A DNA stretch of 64,000 nt from assembly GCA_041392765.1 (NCBI GenBank), contig JAWKLL010000005.1:124001-188000 (forward strand). Direction: 5' to 3'. The notes below the pieces were generated by a model. That model was not told the origin of the DNA, ran no database searches, and saw only the letters and a program-made list of their open reading frames with translations. Shown piece by piece: positions 1 to 9,963 of the stretch. Numbering within the stretch: position 1 is the stretch's first letter; the number at the start of each line of letters is the position of its first letter. The translations under genes and the position numbers were made by a program. Source of the stretch: Lewinella sp041392765. GTDB lineage: Bacteria; Bacteroidota; Bacteroidia; Chitinophagales; Saprospiraceae.

Positions 1-2110
1 TCCAACCAAGTGTAGTCCCCAATAGAAGCAGGGAACTTCAGGCCAATATCGATAGAATCAATAGGGGGTGTTCCCGGAGGAATCATCATGCTAGGTGTTG
101 TACCTGACTGATTAGCGTCACTATCGTTATTATTGTTCCCAGTATCGCTTAACGTGGTTTTACTGCCATTTGGTAATGTTACCTGAACATAATAATTATC
201 CCCACTTGGCACACAGATCTCGTATTGTCCATTATCATCTGTAGTATCAGTACCTTCTGGCGTACCACTACCCGGTGTTGGTGTTTCGCCTGGTGTAGCA
301 CAAGTATAAACAGTAACAACTACTCCTGGAATACCCGGCTCACCTGGGTCTTGAATTCCATCGCCATCAAGGTCATTCCAAACAAAGTCACCAATACACG
401 TTTCGGCAGGAATAAAGCCCGCGTCTATCGTAGGATCGTTTTCGCCACTTGCTAAGTTCACAATCGGTGAGCGGCCCGTCATTTCGTCCGCATCGCTATC
501 GCTTGTGTCGTTTCCTTGGTTATCTGCTGTTGGCTCATAACCCGTTGGTGCCGTAAACTTCACAATATAATCGCCAGGTGTGAGGTCTGTAAACGAGTAG
601 AAACCACTCGCATTCGTTGTTGTCTGATCCAGCATCGCGCCATTCTCGTCCAACAACATCACTACTACGCCTTCTATACCTGGCTCATTGCTATCTTGCT
701 GCCCGTCCGCATCGCGGTCTTCCCATACATAATCGCCTAAACTAGCTGGACGATAAACACCTGCATCTACAGTCGTGTCATCTTCTCCACTTGTCAGGTT
801 CACTATGCCTGTTTGGCCAGTTACCGGGTCTGCATCGCTATCTGTTGCATCGTTTCCTTCATCCTCTGGGCTAGGTTCAAAACCAGCAGGAGTCGTAAAT
901 TTAACGATGTAGTCGCCTTATGTCAAATCTGTGAACTCGTAATAGCCCGCTCCATCCGTTGTGGTCTGATCCAGCATCGCGCCGTTCTCATCCAACAACA
1001 TCACTACTACATTGGCTACCCTGGCTCATTGCCATCTTGCTGACCATCGGCATCCTTATCTTCCCATACAAAATCTCCTATGCTTGCTGGACGGTAATAT
1101 CCCGCATCTATCGTCGGATCATTTTCACCTTCTGTCAAGTTTACTATCGGTGAGCGACCTGTTACTGGATCTGCGTCACTATCTACTGCATCGCCTACTG
1201 CATTTGCACTCGTAGGCTCGTATCCGTTCGGTGCAGTAAATTTAACGATATAATCTCCCTGAATGTGAGGTTCGTAAACGAATACAAGCCGTTCATATCC
1301 GTAGCAGTCTGGTCTATCATCGCTCCGTTTTCATCTAAGAGCATTACCACAACTCCTGATATCGCAGGCTCTCCTGCATCCTGACGACCGTCTGCATCTG
1401 TGTCTTCCCATACGTAGTCACCCAAAGAGGCTAGTCCATAGAAACCAGCATCCACTGTCTCATCATTTTCTCCACTTTCCAAATTAACAACTCCTGTACG
1501 ACCCGTTATGGGGTCTGCATCACTATCGGTTGCATCTGGAACAACGTTCTGTGGGCTAGGTGTCAAGCCTGTTGGCGCAGTGAACTTTACTATATAGTTG
1601 CCTGGTGTTAAGTTCGTAAACTCATACGCACCTGCCATATCTGTTGTGGTCTGATCCAGCATCACGCCGTTTTCATCCAAAAGCATTACGGTTACGCCTT
1701 GGATACCAGGTTCATTCGCATCCTGTTGGCCATCGGCATCTAAATCACGCCATACGAAATCTCCCAAGCTAGCAGGGCGGAAGAAGCCCGCATCTATCGT
1801 AGGATCGTTTTCGCCACTTGCTAAGTTCACAATCGGTGAGCGTACCAGTCATTTCGTCCGCATCGCTATCGCTTGTGTCGTTTCCTTGGTTATCTGCTGT
1901 TGGCTCATAACCCGTTGGTGCCGTAAACTTCACAATATAATCGCCTAAGGTGTGAGGTCTGTAAACGAGTAGAAACCACTCGCATTCGTTGTTGTCTGAT
2001 CCAACATCGCGCCATTCTCGTCCAACAACATCACTACTACGCCTTCTATACCTGACTCATTGCTATCTTGCTGCCCGTCCGCATCGCGGTCTTCCCATAC
2101 GTAATCGCCA
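1..2110 (-). repeat. Tandem SdrD B-like repeat array (about 340-370 bp units)
   Basis: At least five tandem units on the minus strand, some nearly identical at DNA level over more than 200 bp (compare 420-740 with 1,800-2,110). Each unit encodes one SdrD B-like beta-sandwich with the acidic DADGxQD motif expected to bind calcium in this family. The near identity points to recent duplication or conversion and is a known cause of assembly collapse. Confidence 0.8.
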
Positions 2111-2588
2111 AGTGAGGCGCAAGGTGCTTCCATTATTGTCACATCAGGCGTTACGTTTACAGGACAATCATCATTGCCCCAACGTGCCCAAATATCATAT
2201 GTACCTGGTGCTAAGCCTGTAATTTGATATGATCCAACATTATCTGGCGTGCTAAATGGATAGGTAACACCGCCGTCGATACTAAACTCAATTCCCGTGC
2301 GCGTAGATTCGTCGGGGAAAGTCAATGTAATGATGCCATTAGTCAAATTACAAGTTGCAGGTGTACCTGTAGCGATTACATCAGGTAAAACCAAAACATT
2401 TACTACCACTTGATCGGTGCTTGTACAGCCGTTGCCGTCTGTTACGGTTACGGTGTAAGTGGTTGTGGCAGCGGGGGTTACTGTCTTAGTAGCTCCGTTA
2501 CCCAAGCCGTTGCTCCAGCTAAAGGTGAACGGTGCTGTGCCGCCCGTGCGGGTAGCCGTCAGCGTAGGTTACTGTCTTAGTATACCTG
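1..2588 (-). pseudogene. Continuation of the adhesin: SdrD B-like repeat region with several frame breaks, partial at left edge
   Basis: Continues the gene starting at 5,852. The segment 1,945-2,505 holds the last SprB-like unit and a domain beginning DVIATGTPATCNL. From about 2,110 leftwards come SdrD B-like (Cna-B-fold) repeats of roughly 115 residues, each opening with ASLGDYVWED-DADG-QD and ending with a YIVKFTAPTG segment. Frame breaks are visible at about 1,942, 1,840, 1,260 and 1,015, and an in-frame TAA lies at 918-920 where sister repeats have a Pro codon. From about 917 to base 1 the frame is open. Comparison of repeat copies shows the breaks are small insertions or deletions. Near-identical repeats and breaks at equivalent sites suggest mis-assembly or sequencing error rather than decay. 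No C-terminal sorting domain is seen because the gene leaves the window. Confidence 0.65.
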
Positions 2589-4060
2589 TTACCCGTTGCT
2601 CCAGCTAAAGAACGCAAAGCAGCCGCCCGTGCGGGAGCCGTCATGCAGCGTACTCGCGCCTGCGCAAATCGCTTGATCGGGACCCGCGTTGGCCGTCGGG
2701 CCGCCTACGTTGTTTATCGTTACGGAGCCGGTGCCTGTACAGCCATTCGCATCCGTTACTGTCACGGTGTAAGTACCTGCTGCTAAACCTGTCTTGGTCG
2801 CGCCTGCACCCAAGCCGTTGCTCCATGCATATGTATATGGAGCTGTACCGCCTGCACCGCTCGCCGTGGCACTACCATTGCTGTTGCCACAAGTAGCATC
2901 CACTTTCGTGAACGTCACTGTTGGGTTCGGGCGTACCGTTACTACTACTTGATCCGTGCTTGTACAGCCGTTCGCGTCTGTTACCGTTACGGTGTAAGTG
3001 GTTGTGGCCGAAGGGGTTACTGTCTTAGTAGCACCATTGCCCAAGCCGTTGCTCCAGCTAAAGGTGAACGGTGCTGTACCGCCCGTGCGAGTAGCCGTCA
3101 GCGTAGCACTCGCGCCTGCGCAAATCGCTTGGTCGGGACCCGCGTTGGCCGTCGGGCCGCCTACGTTGTTTATCGTTACGGAGCCGGTGCCTGTACAGCC
3201 ATTCGCATCCGTTACTGTCACAGTGTAAGTACCTGCTGCTAAACCTGTCTTGGTCGCGCCTGCACCCAAGCCGTTGCTCCATGCGTAGGTATAAGGTGCC
3301 GTGCCGCCTGTGGCACTAGCCGTAGCAGTACCGTTGTTGGAACCGCACGTCGCGTCTGTTTTCGCGATGCTTACCGTTGGGTTCGGACGTACCGTAACTA
3401 CCACTTGATCAGTATCAGCGCACCCTTTGCTATCGACAACCGTAACTGTGTAGGTGGTAGTAGCAGATGGAGATACCGTTTTATTAGCACCCGCTCCTAA
3501 GCTCTGATTCCATACATAACTATATGGAGCTGTACCCGAAGTGGCACTGGCGGCAAGATTGGTAGAAGAACCGATACAAATGGTTCGGTCTGCCCCCGCG
3601 TTAGCTACTGGAAGCGGGTTAACATTGACCACAATCTGATCAGTTGCCGTACAACCATTAGCATCTGTCACGGTAACCGTATAAGTTGTGGTAGAGGTTG
3701 GTGAAACAGTTTTGCTAGCACCTGCACCCAACCCTTGATTCCACGCATAGGTATAAGGTGACGTTCCATTAGAAGCAGAAGCCATGATAGTAACATTGCT
3801 ACCGCTACAAATTTCTACGTCTGGCCCCGTGGTAACAGATGGTGAAGTGCTACTATTTATAGTCACAGAACGCGTTGCTGTACAACCGTTTGCATCAGTA
3901 ACAGTAACGGTATAAGTACCAGCAGCCAAGTTGTTTTTAGTGGCGCCTGCGCCCAAGCCACCACTCCACGTGTAGGTATAGGGGCTTTGACCACCAGAAG
4001 CAGAAGCCGTAGCAGAACCATTATTAAGCCCGCAAGTAGTATTGTTTTTAGTTACATTCA
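2400..4060 (-). repeat. Tandem SprB/PKD-like repeat array (about 230-240 bp units)
   Basis: Tandem units ending in YTVTVTDANGC. Two alternating types are visible: one with NPTVxxTKxDATCG and one with GPxANAGPDQAICAG. The stretch 2,640-2,900 repeats 3,100-3,350 almost base for base. The copy at about 2,565-2,650 is scrambled relative to 3,000-3,120 and is where the reading frame is lost. Confidence 0.8.
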
Positions 4061-5852
4061 ATGTTATGTTAGGACATACACATTCTATTTCAGCGTGTAC
4101 AAGTCCGGCGATTACCCAAGATTGACCGCACCAAGATCCACTAGGATTAGAGGAACTTCTGGTATCTACTTCAATATTGATAGAGGTAGTTCCAGCAGGC
4201 ACGTTATTAAAGGAGAGGGTAACAAGATTCAAACAACATTGACCTCCTGCCGTATTAGGGCCAAAGATAGTTGTCTGGGCAGTAACGCCGCCCGCATTAC
4301 CACGCAATGTTAAGAAACGGCCGTCATTTGTCAATTCAGAAATAGGTACAGTAACAACTACATCTCTTGCTCCCGAAGTAGAAGCAGGTATAGGAAGCGT
4401 AAAAGTTTGCAAATCACAGTAACCACTTTGCTCTGTGAATCTACCAGAAGAAGTAGTACTGGTCGCGTTATTATAAAAAGGATAAACTACCAGAGACTGG
4501 AATCCATTGCTATCTCCACAGTTGCTCGTTTGAGAATTGTGCTGAAGATAGGAAGGGTTAGCCGAGATGGTTGCCCTATAAACATACACGCTACTACTAG
4601 TTCCCGAGATATTGACTTGTGGTAAAGTGTAAGAAGCTCCCGTATTACTTTGAATAGTAATAGAAGACCCAGGATATTGGTTTTTATATACAACTTCTGC
4701 CACTACCTGAAAGACATTGGAAGGGTTAGGTATCGTAACACGTGCGTCAGGATTGTTACTACAAATAGCGCCTTGACCAAGTACTCCAACAAACACATTA
4801 TCACTGCAGGAATAACTAAACTCTGTATTTGTAGGTGGCGGAGGTGTACTAGTTGAGTAACGTAAGCAAAAGCTAGGTACTTGTAGCGAGTTTTGAGTCG
4901 CCTGATCCCCTTCCCCCAAAGATGAATCTTCATAATGTACTACGATAATTTGATCAAAACCATTAGTAAGTGAAGTTGAACCTAAGTCTGATATGCGATG
5001 AGCTGATACGACATTATCTGCTAAATCCTGAGTATAACCTGTTTGCCATACAGTGTTACCGTTTTTTCTAAAAATAAACTTCACTCGTTCATAAGATTGA
5101 GTTACACTCTGCCGCCCCTCGTATCCATCCCATGTAATAACATTATCCAATTCTATATTGACAGCCCCACTCTGTACAGCAATAGGAATACCCGATGTAA
5201 TAGAATATTGGGTGACTCCTCCGCCCCAAGTACCCATTCGAGGACCAAAATCTGTACCCTGCCAAGTCCATACATTGTTATAAGTACCATTAGAACAACT
5301 TGGAGCTGGTGGAGGTGTGATTGCCGTAGAGCCTCCGCCGCCACCTGTGACAACACAAACATCATCGACCCTAGAGTATCCTGAAGAACCACCTCTTCCG
5401 ATCCATATTGTTACGTTTGCTGTACCCGCCGGGGCGGTAGCAGTCACAGAGGCCAATGCCCATGCACTGGTGTGTGTTACCACAGCTCTATGAGTTGAAA
5501 TAACCCCCCAGCTTGCGTTCTTGAATTCTATCTGTACGTCAAACCACGAAGAAGATACGTTTTTATAACGCGCACTCAAAGTCAACGTTTGCCCAGCTGA
5601 TACACCAGAGATACCCTGAGAAACTCCTGACTGGCCTGTCAAATTGGCGGATTTACTTCCTGCGAAGGCATCTGTACTAATCGTAACCAGTGACGTATTA
5701 GAGTTCCACCAGCCAGAGAAATTACTTTCAAACCCTGGATTAGTAAGTGTGCATGCGGTAGCGCTGGTTCCACTTAGCATAATGACTAGCAGCAAAGCAC
5801 TGCCGACAAATGTTTTGAAAGTTTTGTTGGTTGAGAAGTACAGATTCTTCAT
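2589..5852 (-). CDS. Giant secreted SprB/PKD-like repeat adhesin, N-terminal part (frameshifted gene)
   Basis: The frame is open further upstream to 5,999, but the ATG at 5,852 gives a clean signal peptide (KNLYF start, hydrophobic core ending SGTSATA) directly before the mature sequence CTLTNPGFE. A carbohydrate-binding-like beta-sandwich follows (about mature residues 1-135, ending RVDDVCVV), then two beta-rich segments, then an array of about 80-residue repeats ending in YTVTVTDANGC and alternating SprB-type with Ig/PKD-like units. SprB-type repeats are known from gliding and surface adhesins of Bacteroidota exported by the type IX system; that role here is inferred from family. The frame is lost near 2,575 inside a scrambled repeat copy, but homologous coding continues leftwards to the window edge, so the real protein is over 1,950 residues. 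Isolated on its strand; no operon partner is visible. Confidence 0.8.
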   Translation of the reverse strand: MKNLYFSTNKTFKTFVGSALLLVIMLSGTSATACTLTNPGFESNFSGWWNSNTSLVTISTDAFAGSKSANLTGQSGVSQGISGVSAGQTLTLSARYKNVSSSWFDVQIEFKNASWGVISTHRAVVTHTSAWALASVTATAPAGTANVTIWIGRGGSSGYSRVDDVCVVTGGGGGSTAITPPPAPSCSNGTYNNVWTWQGTDFGPRMGTWGGGVTQYSITSGIPIAVQSGAVNIELDNVITWDGYEGRQSVTQSYERVKFIFRKNGNTVWQTGYTQDLADNVVSAHRISDLGSTSLTNGFDQIIVVHYEDSSLGEGDQATQNSLQVPSFCLRYSTSTPPPPTNTEFSYSCSDNVFVGVLGQGAICSNNPDARVTIPNPSNVFQVVAEVVYKNQYPGSSITIQSNTGASYTLPQVNISGTSSSVYVYRATISANPSYLQHNSQTSNCGDSNGFQSLVVYPFYNNATSTTSSGRFTEQSGYCDLQTFTLPIPASTSGARDVVVTVPISELTNDGRFLTLRGNAGGVTAQTTIFGPNTAGGQCCLNLVTLSFNNVPAGTTSINIEVDTRSSSNPSGSWCGQSWVIAGLVHAEIECVCPNITLNVTKNNTTCGLNNGSATASASGGQSPYTYTWSGGLGAGATKNNLAAGTYTVTVTDANGCTATRSVTINSSTSPSVTTGPDVEICSGSNVTIMASASNGTSPYTYAWNQGLGAGASKTVSPTSTTTYTVTVTDANGCTATDQIVVNVNPLPVANAGADRTICIGSSTNLAASATSGTAPYSYVWNQSLGAGANKTVSPSATTTYTVTVVDSKGCADTDQVVVTVRPNPTVSIAKTDATCGSNNGTATASATGGTAPYTYAWSNGLGAGATKTGLAAGTYTVTVTDANGCTGTGSVTINNVGGPTANAGPDQAICAGASATLTATRTGGTAPFTFSWSNGLGNGATKTVTPSATTTYTVTVTDANGCTSTDQVVVTVRPNPTVTFTKVDATCGNSNGSATASGAGGTAPYTYAWSNGLGAGATKTGLAAGTYTVTVTDANGCTGTGSVTINNVGGPTANAGPDQAICAGASTLHDGSRTGGCFAFFSWSNG

Positions 5853-6683
5853 GTCTGTCGTAATTGAACTGATGGAAAATTGGTTCTCATCGGATTGGAA
5901 TCCAATGTTGTTGAAAGTATCGAGCTTATTGCTTGAATTCATCCGATGTGTCTTTAAAGCAAAAAATTTATTAAAATAAGCACAAAAAGGGCATGCCATT
6001 AAAGGTAAACTTCAATAGCTTTCAGCCTTATTGCGGCTAGTTTTTCTGACTTTTATAGTCACAGCGAAATTTCAAAGTCTGAAAGGTATCCCCTATTGCT
6101 TTAAAAAAAGCTGTGTTGTCCAAAGTGTTAGACCTATACCACTGGATGTTTTACTTCCAATGTATTTTTTAGTATTTGCAGGACAATATAAGGGGGGAGA
6201 GATGTGAACTAAAAGAATTTATCTTTTGTCACGGAACAAAGGTAAGAGTATTTTTAATAGACATATCTAATTTAATTCAATAATATTTAATTTTGTGACA
6301 TTATTAAAATTACAATTTATAACATTATAATACAAATATAACTGAAAATCAATATATTGAAAAATATATAATACATAAAAATGCGCAATTTTGTTACACT
6401 AAAATCATTTTTTTTATTTAAAAATTTCAAATATGTATAATAAAAAACCACTTCAAAACATATATTGCTATATTTATATCCAGCGCTCTTGTCCCGAAAA
6501 TTCAAAAACATCATTTTCACTCCTCCTCTAATCCACTCGAACAATGTCACAAAAATAACAAGCAAATAGAACAACATTCGTTTAATGCTCTAAAAAGCAG
6601 CACCCGCATTTATATTCGACATCAAAAACAAAATCATCGACCACCATATCAAAAAAAATAAAATTTAAACAGGTACAGCACAA
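5853..6683. other. AT-rich intergenic region upstream of the adhesin
   Basis: No convincing gene. The stretch 6,240-6,680 is very AT-rich; the 86-codon frame at 6,317-6,577 (minus) has low-complexity Phe/Tyr/Ile/Lys composition and no recognisable domain, so it is probably chance. Regulatory signals for the adhesin should lie between 5,853 and about 6,240; I saw no clear TAnnTTTG element there. Confidence 0.5.
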
Positions 6684-6718
6684 ATAGAAAAGACCAGTCG
6701 GGGTATCCCGACTGGTCT
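6684..6718 (-). terminator. Strong intrinsic terminator, 12-bp stem, GTAT/ATAC loop
   Basis: AGACCAGTCGGG (6,691-6,702) pairs perfectly with CCCGACTGGTCT (6,707-6,718). Read on the minus strand the hairpin is followed by TTTTCTATTT. The nearest minus-strand coding gene ends almost 950 bp upstream, so the terminator more likely serves the small RNA candidate. Confidence 0.75.
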
Positions 6719-6801
6719 CTCTGTTAAACTTAACAATACACACAGACTAATTTGATTAATTAGCCGCCCGTTTTCATGTGATAAATAGATCTTTCCGCTG
6801 A
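6684..6801 (-). ncRNA. Candidate intergenic small RNA (about 118 nt)
   Basis: On the minus strand a TAGCTTTG element (6,807-6,814) fits the Bacteroidota -7 consensus TAnnTTTG, placing a start near 6,800. About 85 nt downstream a perfect 12-bp hairpin (6,691-6,718) followed by a T-rich tract ends the unit. No open reading frame of useful length lies between. Smaller hairpins (a TGTTAAgTTTAACA stem and a CTAATT/AATTAG stem) lie inside. No clear TTG -33 box is seen. The gene is inferred from promoter plus terminator only; no known RNA family was recognised. Confidence 0.45.
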
Positions 6802-6814
6802 TACTGCAAAGCTA

Positions 6815-7667
6815 CGTCTTGAATTGAAAAAAAACACGACATTTTACGCTATATTGATCCATTCTAAAAATATTTAAAAAGATCGAAAAAAAGCATAAAA
6901 ATCTGTTATACAATCAATTAAAAAACATAAAAAGGCCCCGTTGTATCAACAATAATGATCTTTTTTTGGCTTTCGCATACAGGGATAAGCTGCATGCTAG
7001 GTAGTTTTTTTTTCATGTGAGTTTGATTTACCCGTTTGATGCCAAAAGACACCAACTTAATTAAACAATCAAAAAGTAGTATATAATTGATGATAACTAT
7101 TTTAAGTAGTCACCACTATTACCGAACAACAGAACCGATTGTGTCACAACTTATACATAATTGCCTACATGCCTAATCACATCACCCAAATAGCGATGCA
7201 TAGTTATTAGGCATAAAACAATAATGATTGCCTTAGACAAACGAATCATTGACCATTAGTATGGGGAGAAAAAATAAGGCCAGAATTTTCTTAGTCAAAT
7301 AAATCGGATAAAACGCTTTAAATGGACCGCTTATTCATCCGATTGTCTTTGACAATCTGATTCTATTTTTTTCTTATCCCTTAGTGTAAGAATTCTCCTT
7401 CTCGTGTTGCTTTGCAAAGAATATGCCAAAACGCACAACATAGCAATGCCAGTGCTATTGATAAATCAATTCACACGAATAACATATACAAAGCAACAGG
7501 TAATGCCGTAAAGTAAAAAAGCAAAAATCTGTAAAACAGACTTTTAACTATAGCATCACAAGGAAACTATAAGGCGAATGCCTTTTTGTGGTAGGTAGTA
7601 TAGCTTTTGTGCTCTTGTTTGGATAAGGCAAATATACATATAAAAAACTAATATTAAAAAATATTAT
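6815..7667. other. AT-rich non-coding stretch
   Basis: No coding gene is supported. It contains the palindromic interspersed repeat at 7,261-7,382 and a weak AAGGC-GAAT-GCCTT hairpin followed by T's at about 7,571-7,587 on the plus strand. The rest shows nothing recognisable. Confidence 0.5.
7261..7382 (-). repeat. Imperfect-palindrome interspersed repeat, copy 1 (about 122 bp)
   Basis: A second copy, nearly 90% identical, lies at 42,527-42,647 in the same orientation. The two halves are imperfect inverted repeats: the left half contains GTCAAATAAATCGGATAA, and the right half read in reverse contains GTCAAAGACAATCGGATGAA. It could fold into one long hairpin. Both copies lie downstream of genes for helical TPR-like proteins. 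No coding capacity; a MITE-like or REP-like element is the simplest reading. Confidence 0.7.
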
Positions 7668-9188
7668 TCATTTTTTATAAAATTTGTGCTCTAAACTCCC
7701 TAGGATTTGCTGCCAAAGTGCCTCAAAAGGAATTACTTCTATCAAAAAACTACTCATACCTGCTTCTTCTAAAGGGTAATCAGCCATTTTATCTAGATAC
7801 CTTGTGGCCTTTCGCTTGACAGCCTCCCTGTGAAATGCGTTCTTGGGTAGCTCCAATAATGCCTTGATAAAGTAATACGCCCGCAATGTATCCTTGCCGA
7901 ATAAATGCCTTCGGCAGTATTGTTCGATAGTACCTATCTTCGTATATGCTTCAAAGAAGTCTTTTCTGGCTATATAGAATAATATCTGAATGATTAAAAT
8001 AGTAACATTAACACCTCGTTTATCTCTGGAAAATAGGGGCGTTTGGTTCAGAAAGCGACCTATTCGGAAACGACTAAATGTTTCATCCGCAGTTGGTGGT
8101 AGCAGCTCTAACACAGCAAGATAATGAAGATAAGCTTCTAAGATACGCCAATATTCCTGTACATCAGCCGGTTGATATGCAAAACGAGGGTGTTGTTCTA
8201 CTCGCATAAAAATACGATACGCCATTTCGTATTGTGCGGTATGGAGAGACAAGAGTAGATAAGTTTCTTGAAACTTGAACCAATTGTACGTTCCCTCCTC
8301 TATAATAGAAAGCCCGCGCTCAACAAAATCAACCGTAAGCTCAAATTTCCTCAATTGAAAGTAACAAACAAGTTTTTGATAATAAGCCAGTTGTAATGGG
8401 ATATTCGCTGTATAAGGTTTATGTTCAAAAAAATCAATCATCTTATCACAAACATAGATAGCTGCTTCATAATCCGGCACAGCGGTATAGCGGTTCATTT
8501 GCATAAGGTGATAATACAAGTGCAAGGTATAGGAAGATACTACGTTTTCAAGGTATGGCTGCAACCTCTCACACGATTCTTTTGCTACTTCTACCACTTC
8601 TTGTGATGCAGTGTGTTTTCTTACATACACCAAAATAAACTTGGCATAAAGCCCTTCTGCTAAAGATTCTGCATAAACACATTGCTCTAATTCTTCCGTA
8701 GCAGCATTGTAATAATGATACTTGGCAGCATCTCCCAGTACCGTAGCAAACTGCAACCTCAACGCTTTTGCTATATCCAGTGCAATATCGTTAAACTCGA
8801 ATTTCCTAGCTTGCCGGAATGTTTGCTCAGCCAGATGGATGGCAGCTAATCGCGCTCCTTTTCCTAATAATATTTTAGCTGCCGCCCAGTTTTTATGTAC
8901 TTCATAGTAAGCAACCTGTCTATCATTGTAAGAAGGTAAAGATAAATCCACTAGAAACAAGGATGCTATTAGCCGTCCTGTTAAATCTACTTTTAATCGT
9001 CTGAATGCTCCAGATCGATGGCTAGTCCCTATCAAATCATTTGCTATCTTCTCTTCAGCTGTATCATTGGCTACCATTTCATACATCTCTGACAACCGAT
9101 TATCTGTTTCAAAAGGAAAACCAATCTTTCGTATCGCCCTAAGCTTGACACGTGTAATGACCTTGACTAGTTCCTTGATTAACAGCAT
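7668..9188 (-). CDS. All-helical, TPR-like cytosolic protein of unknown function (506 aa)
   Basis: No signal peptide or membrane segment is seen. After a basic N-terminus the protein is a run of amphipathic helices with regularly spaced Tyr, Leu and Ala (for example AAAKILLGKGARLAAIHLAE, then LAYYQKLVCYFQLRKFELTV), typical of tetratricopeptide-like superhelices, which usually bind other proteins. I do not recognise a named family. It lies 13 bp after the LytTR gene on the same strand, so the two are probably cotranscribed and may be a regulatory pair. It resembles the frameshifted 42,650-44,118 gene in size and helical character; both are followed by a copy of the same palindromic repeat. The ATG at 9,188 is the longest start and a plausible one. 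Confidence 0.6.
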   Translation of the reverse strand: MLLIKELVKVITRVKLRAIRKIGFPFETDNRLSEMYEMVANDTAEEKIANDLIGTSHRSGAFRRLKVDLTGRLIASLFLVDLSLPSYNDRQVAYYEVHKNWAAAKILLGKGARLAAIHLAEQTFRQARKFEFNDIALDIAKALRLQFATVLGDAAKYHYYNAATEELEQCVYAESLAEGLYAKFILVYVRKHTASQEVVEVAKESCERLQPYLENVVSSYTLHLYYHLMQMNRYTAVPDYEAAIYVCDKMIDFFEHKPYTANIPLQLAYYQKLVCYFQLRKFELTVDFVERGLSIIEEGTYNWFKFQETYLLLSLHTAQYEMAYRIFMRVEQHPRFAYQPADVQEYWRILEAYLHYLAVLELLPPTADETFSRFRIGRFLNQTPLFSRDKRGVNVTILIIQILFYIARKDFFEAYTKIGTIEQYCRRHLFGKDTLRAYYFIKALLELPKNAFHREAVKRKATRYLDKMADYPLEEAGMSSFLIEVIPFEALWQQILGSLEHKFYKK

Positions 9189-9201
9189 CTAGTAGTGTTG
9201 A

Positions 9202-9528
9202 TCAGATCAGATGTAATAATTCCAGAATATCCGGATAGTATGTTTTACCGATAGGTAGTTTGGTATCTCCCAAATGCGCTTCCCTCGTTTTTACTTCCAC
9301 CTTTTCCAAATAGTCTAAGTTCACAATGCAACTTTTGTGTATCCTTAAAAATTTACCTAATGGAAGTTTTGATAGCAGCTGACGGAGGGAGGCCTTGAGT
9401 TGAACTGTTCGTTCATCAATCAAATGTAACGTACAGATATTACCATCTGCAATTACATACTTAATTTCATGGATGTTTACCCGTTTGAGAAATTCTTGCT
9501 GCCTTACAAAAAAGAATGTGTTGTCCAT
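9202..9528 (-). CDS. LytTR-type DNA-binding transcriptional regulator (small, single domain)
   Basis: Nearly the whole 108-residue protein is one LytTR domain: FLKRVNIHEIKYVIADGN, then a central LRQLLSKLP segment, LRIHKSCIVNLDYLEKVE and a final LPIGKTYY strand. LytTR domains bind direct repeats in promoter DNA. No receiver domain precedes it. I chose the ATG at 9,528 (MDNTFFFV) over the upstream ATG at 9,597 because family members begin with such a short lead-in and because an interspersed intergenic motif (TGATTTGACAGAAATAA) sits between the two starts. It is directly upstream of the 506-residue helical protein, with which it probably forms an operon. Confidence 0.8.
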   Translation of the reverse strand: MDNTFFFVRQQEFLKRVNIHEIKYVIADGNICTLHLIDERTVQLKASLRQLLSKLPLGKFLRIHKSCIVNLDYLEKVEVKTREAHLGDTKLPIGKTYYPDILELLHLI

Positions 9529-9755
9529 ATTATAGCCTAAGTGATTTGACAGAAATAAACCTATTTTCTTTTTCTCAACATTTACCTTTTTTCGCACACC
9601 TAGTTCTAAGTATTCCTAGTCTATGCAAAAAAAGCTAAATCAAAAGAAATAGGTTAATTTTTTCTCCGTCATCAATGGTTTTCTGTTCACATTTATTTTT
9701 AGGATATTCGGTATGAACAAAACAATATAAACCGCACCATACCTTCTCGCTTTTC

Positions 9756-9783
9756 TTTCTTGAATAATTAATTATTCAAGAAA
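9756..9783. promoter_or_regulatory. 28-bp perfect palindrome upstream of the LytTR gene
   Basis: TTTCTTGAATAATT followed by its exact reverse complement, with no loop. It lies about 230 bp upstream of the chosen LytTR start and 180 bp downstream of the 47-codon frame. Its perfect dyad symmetry fits an operator for a dimeric regulator; flanking T's and A's would also allow a weak bidirectional terminator. No evidence separates these. Confidence 0.4.
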
Positions 9784-9963
9784 ACAATGCAAGACATCTT
9801 TTAATACGGTTGAGTTTGCAATACCGAAACACCCTAAGTACTCGCACGAAAAAACCAGACTACTTTTAGACAGATAGGGGTGAAAAGCATAATTACACCA
9901 CAAAAGTAGTAGAAAAACTGAATAGACGGCAGTTATTAACTAAAAAACACTACATCATTTATT

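Noticed and set aside
1..2500. Regular repeats that could be mistaken for a CRISPR array
   Set aside because: Units are 340-370 bp, encode protein domains on the minus strand and have no short repeat-spacer pattern.
6317..6577. 86-codon minus-strand frame
   Set aside because: Very AT-rich, low-complexity Phe/Tyr/Ile composition, no domain, no ribosome-binding context.
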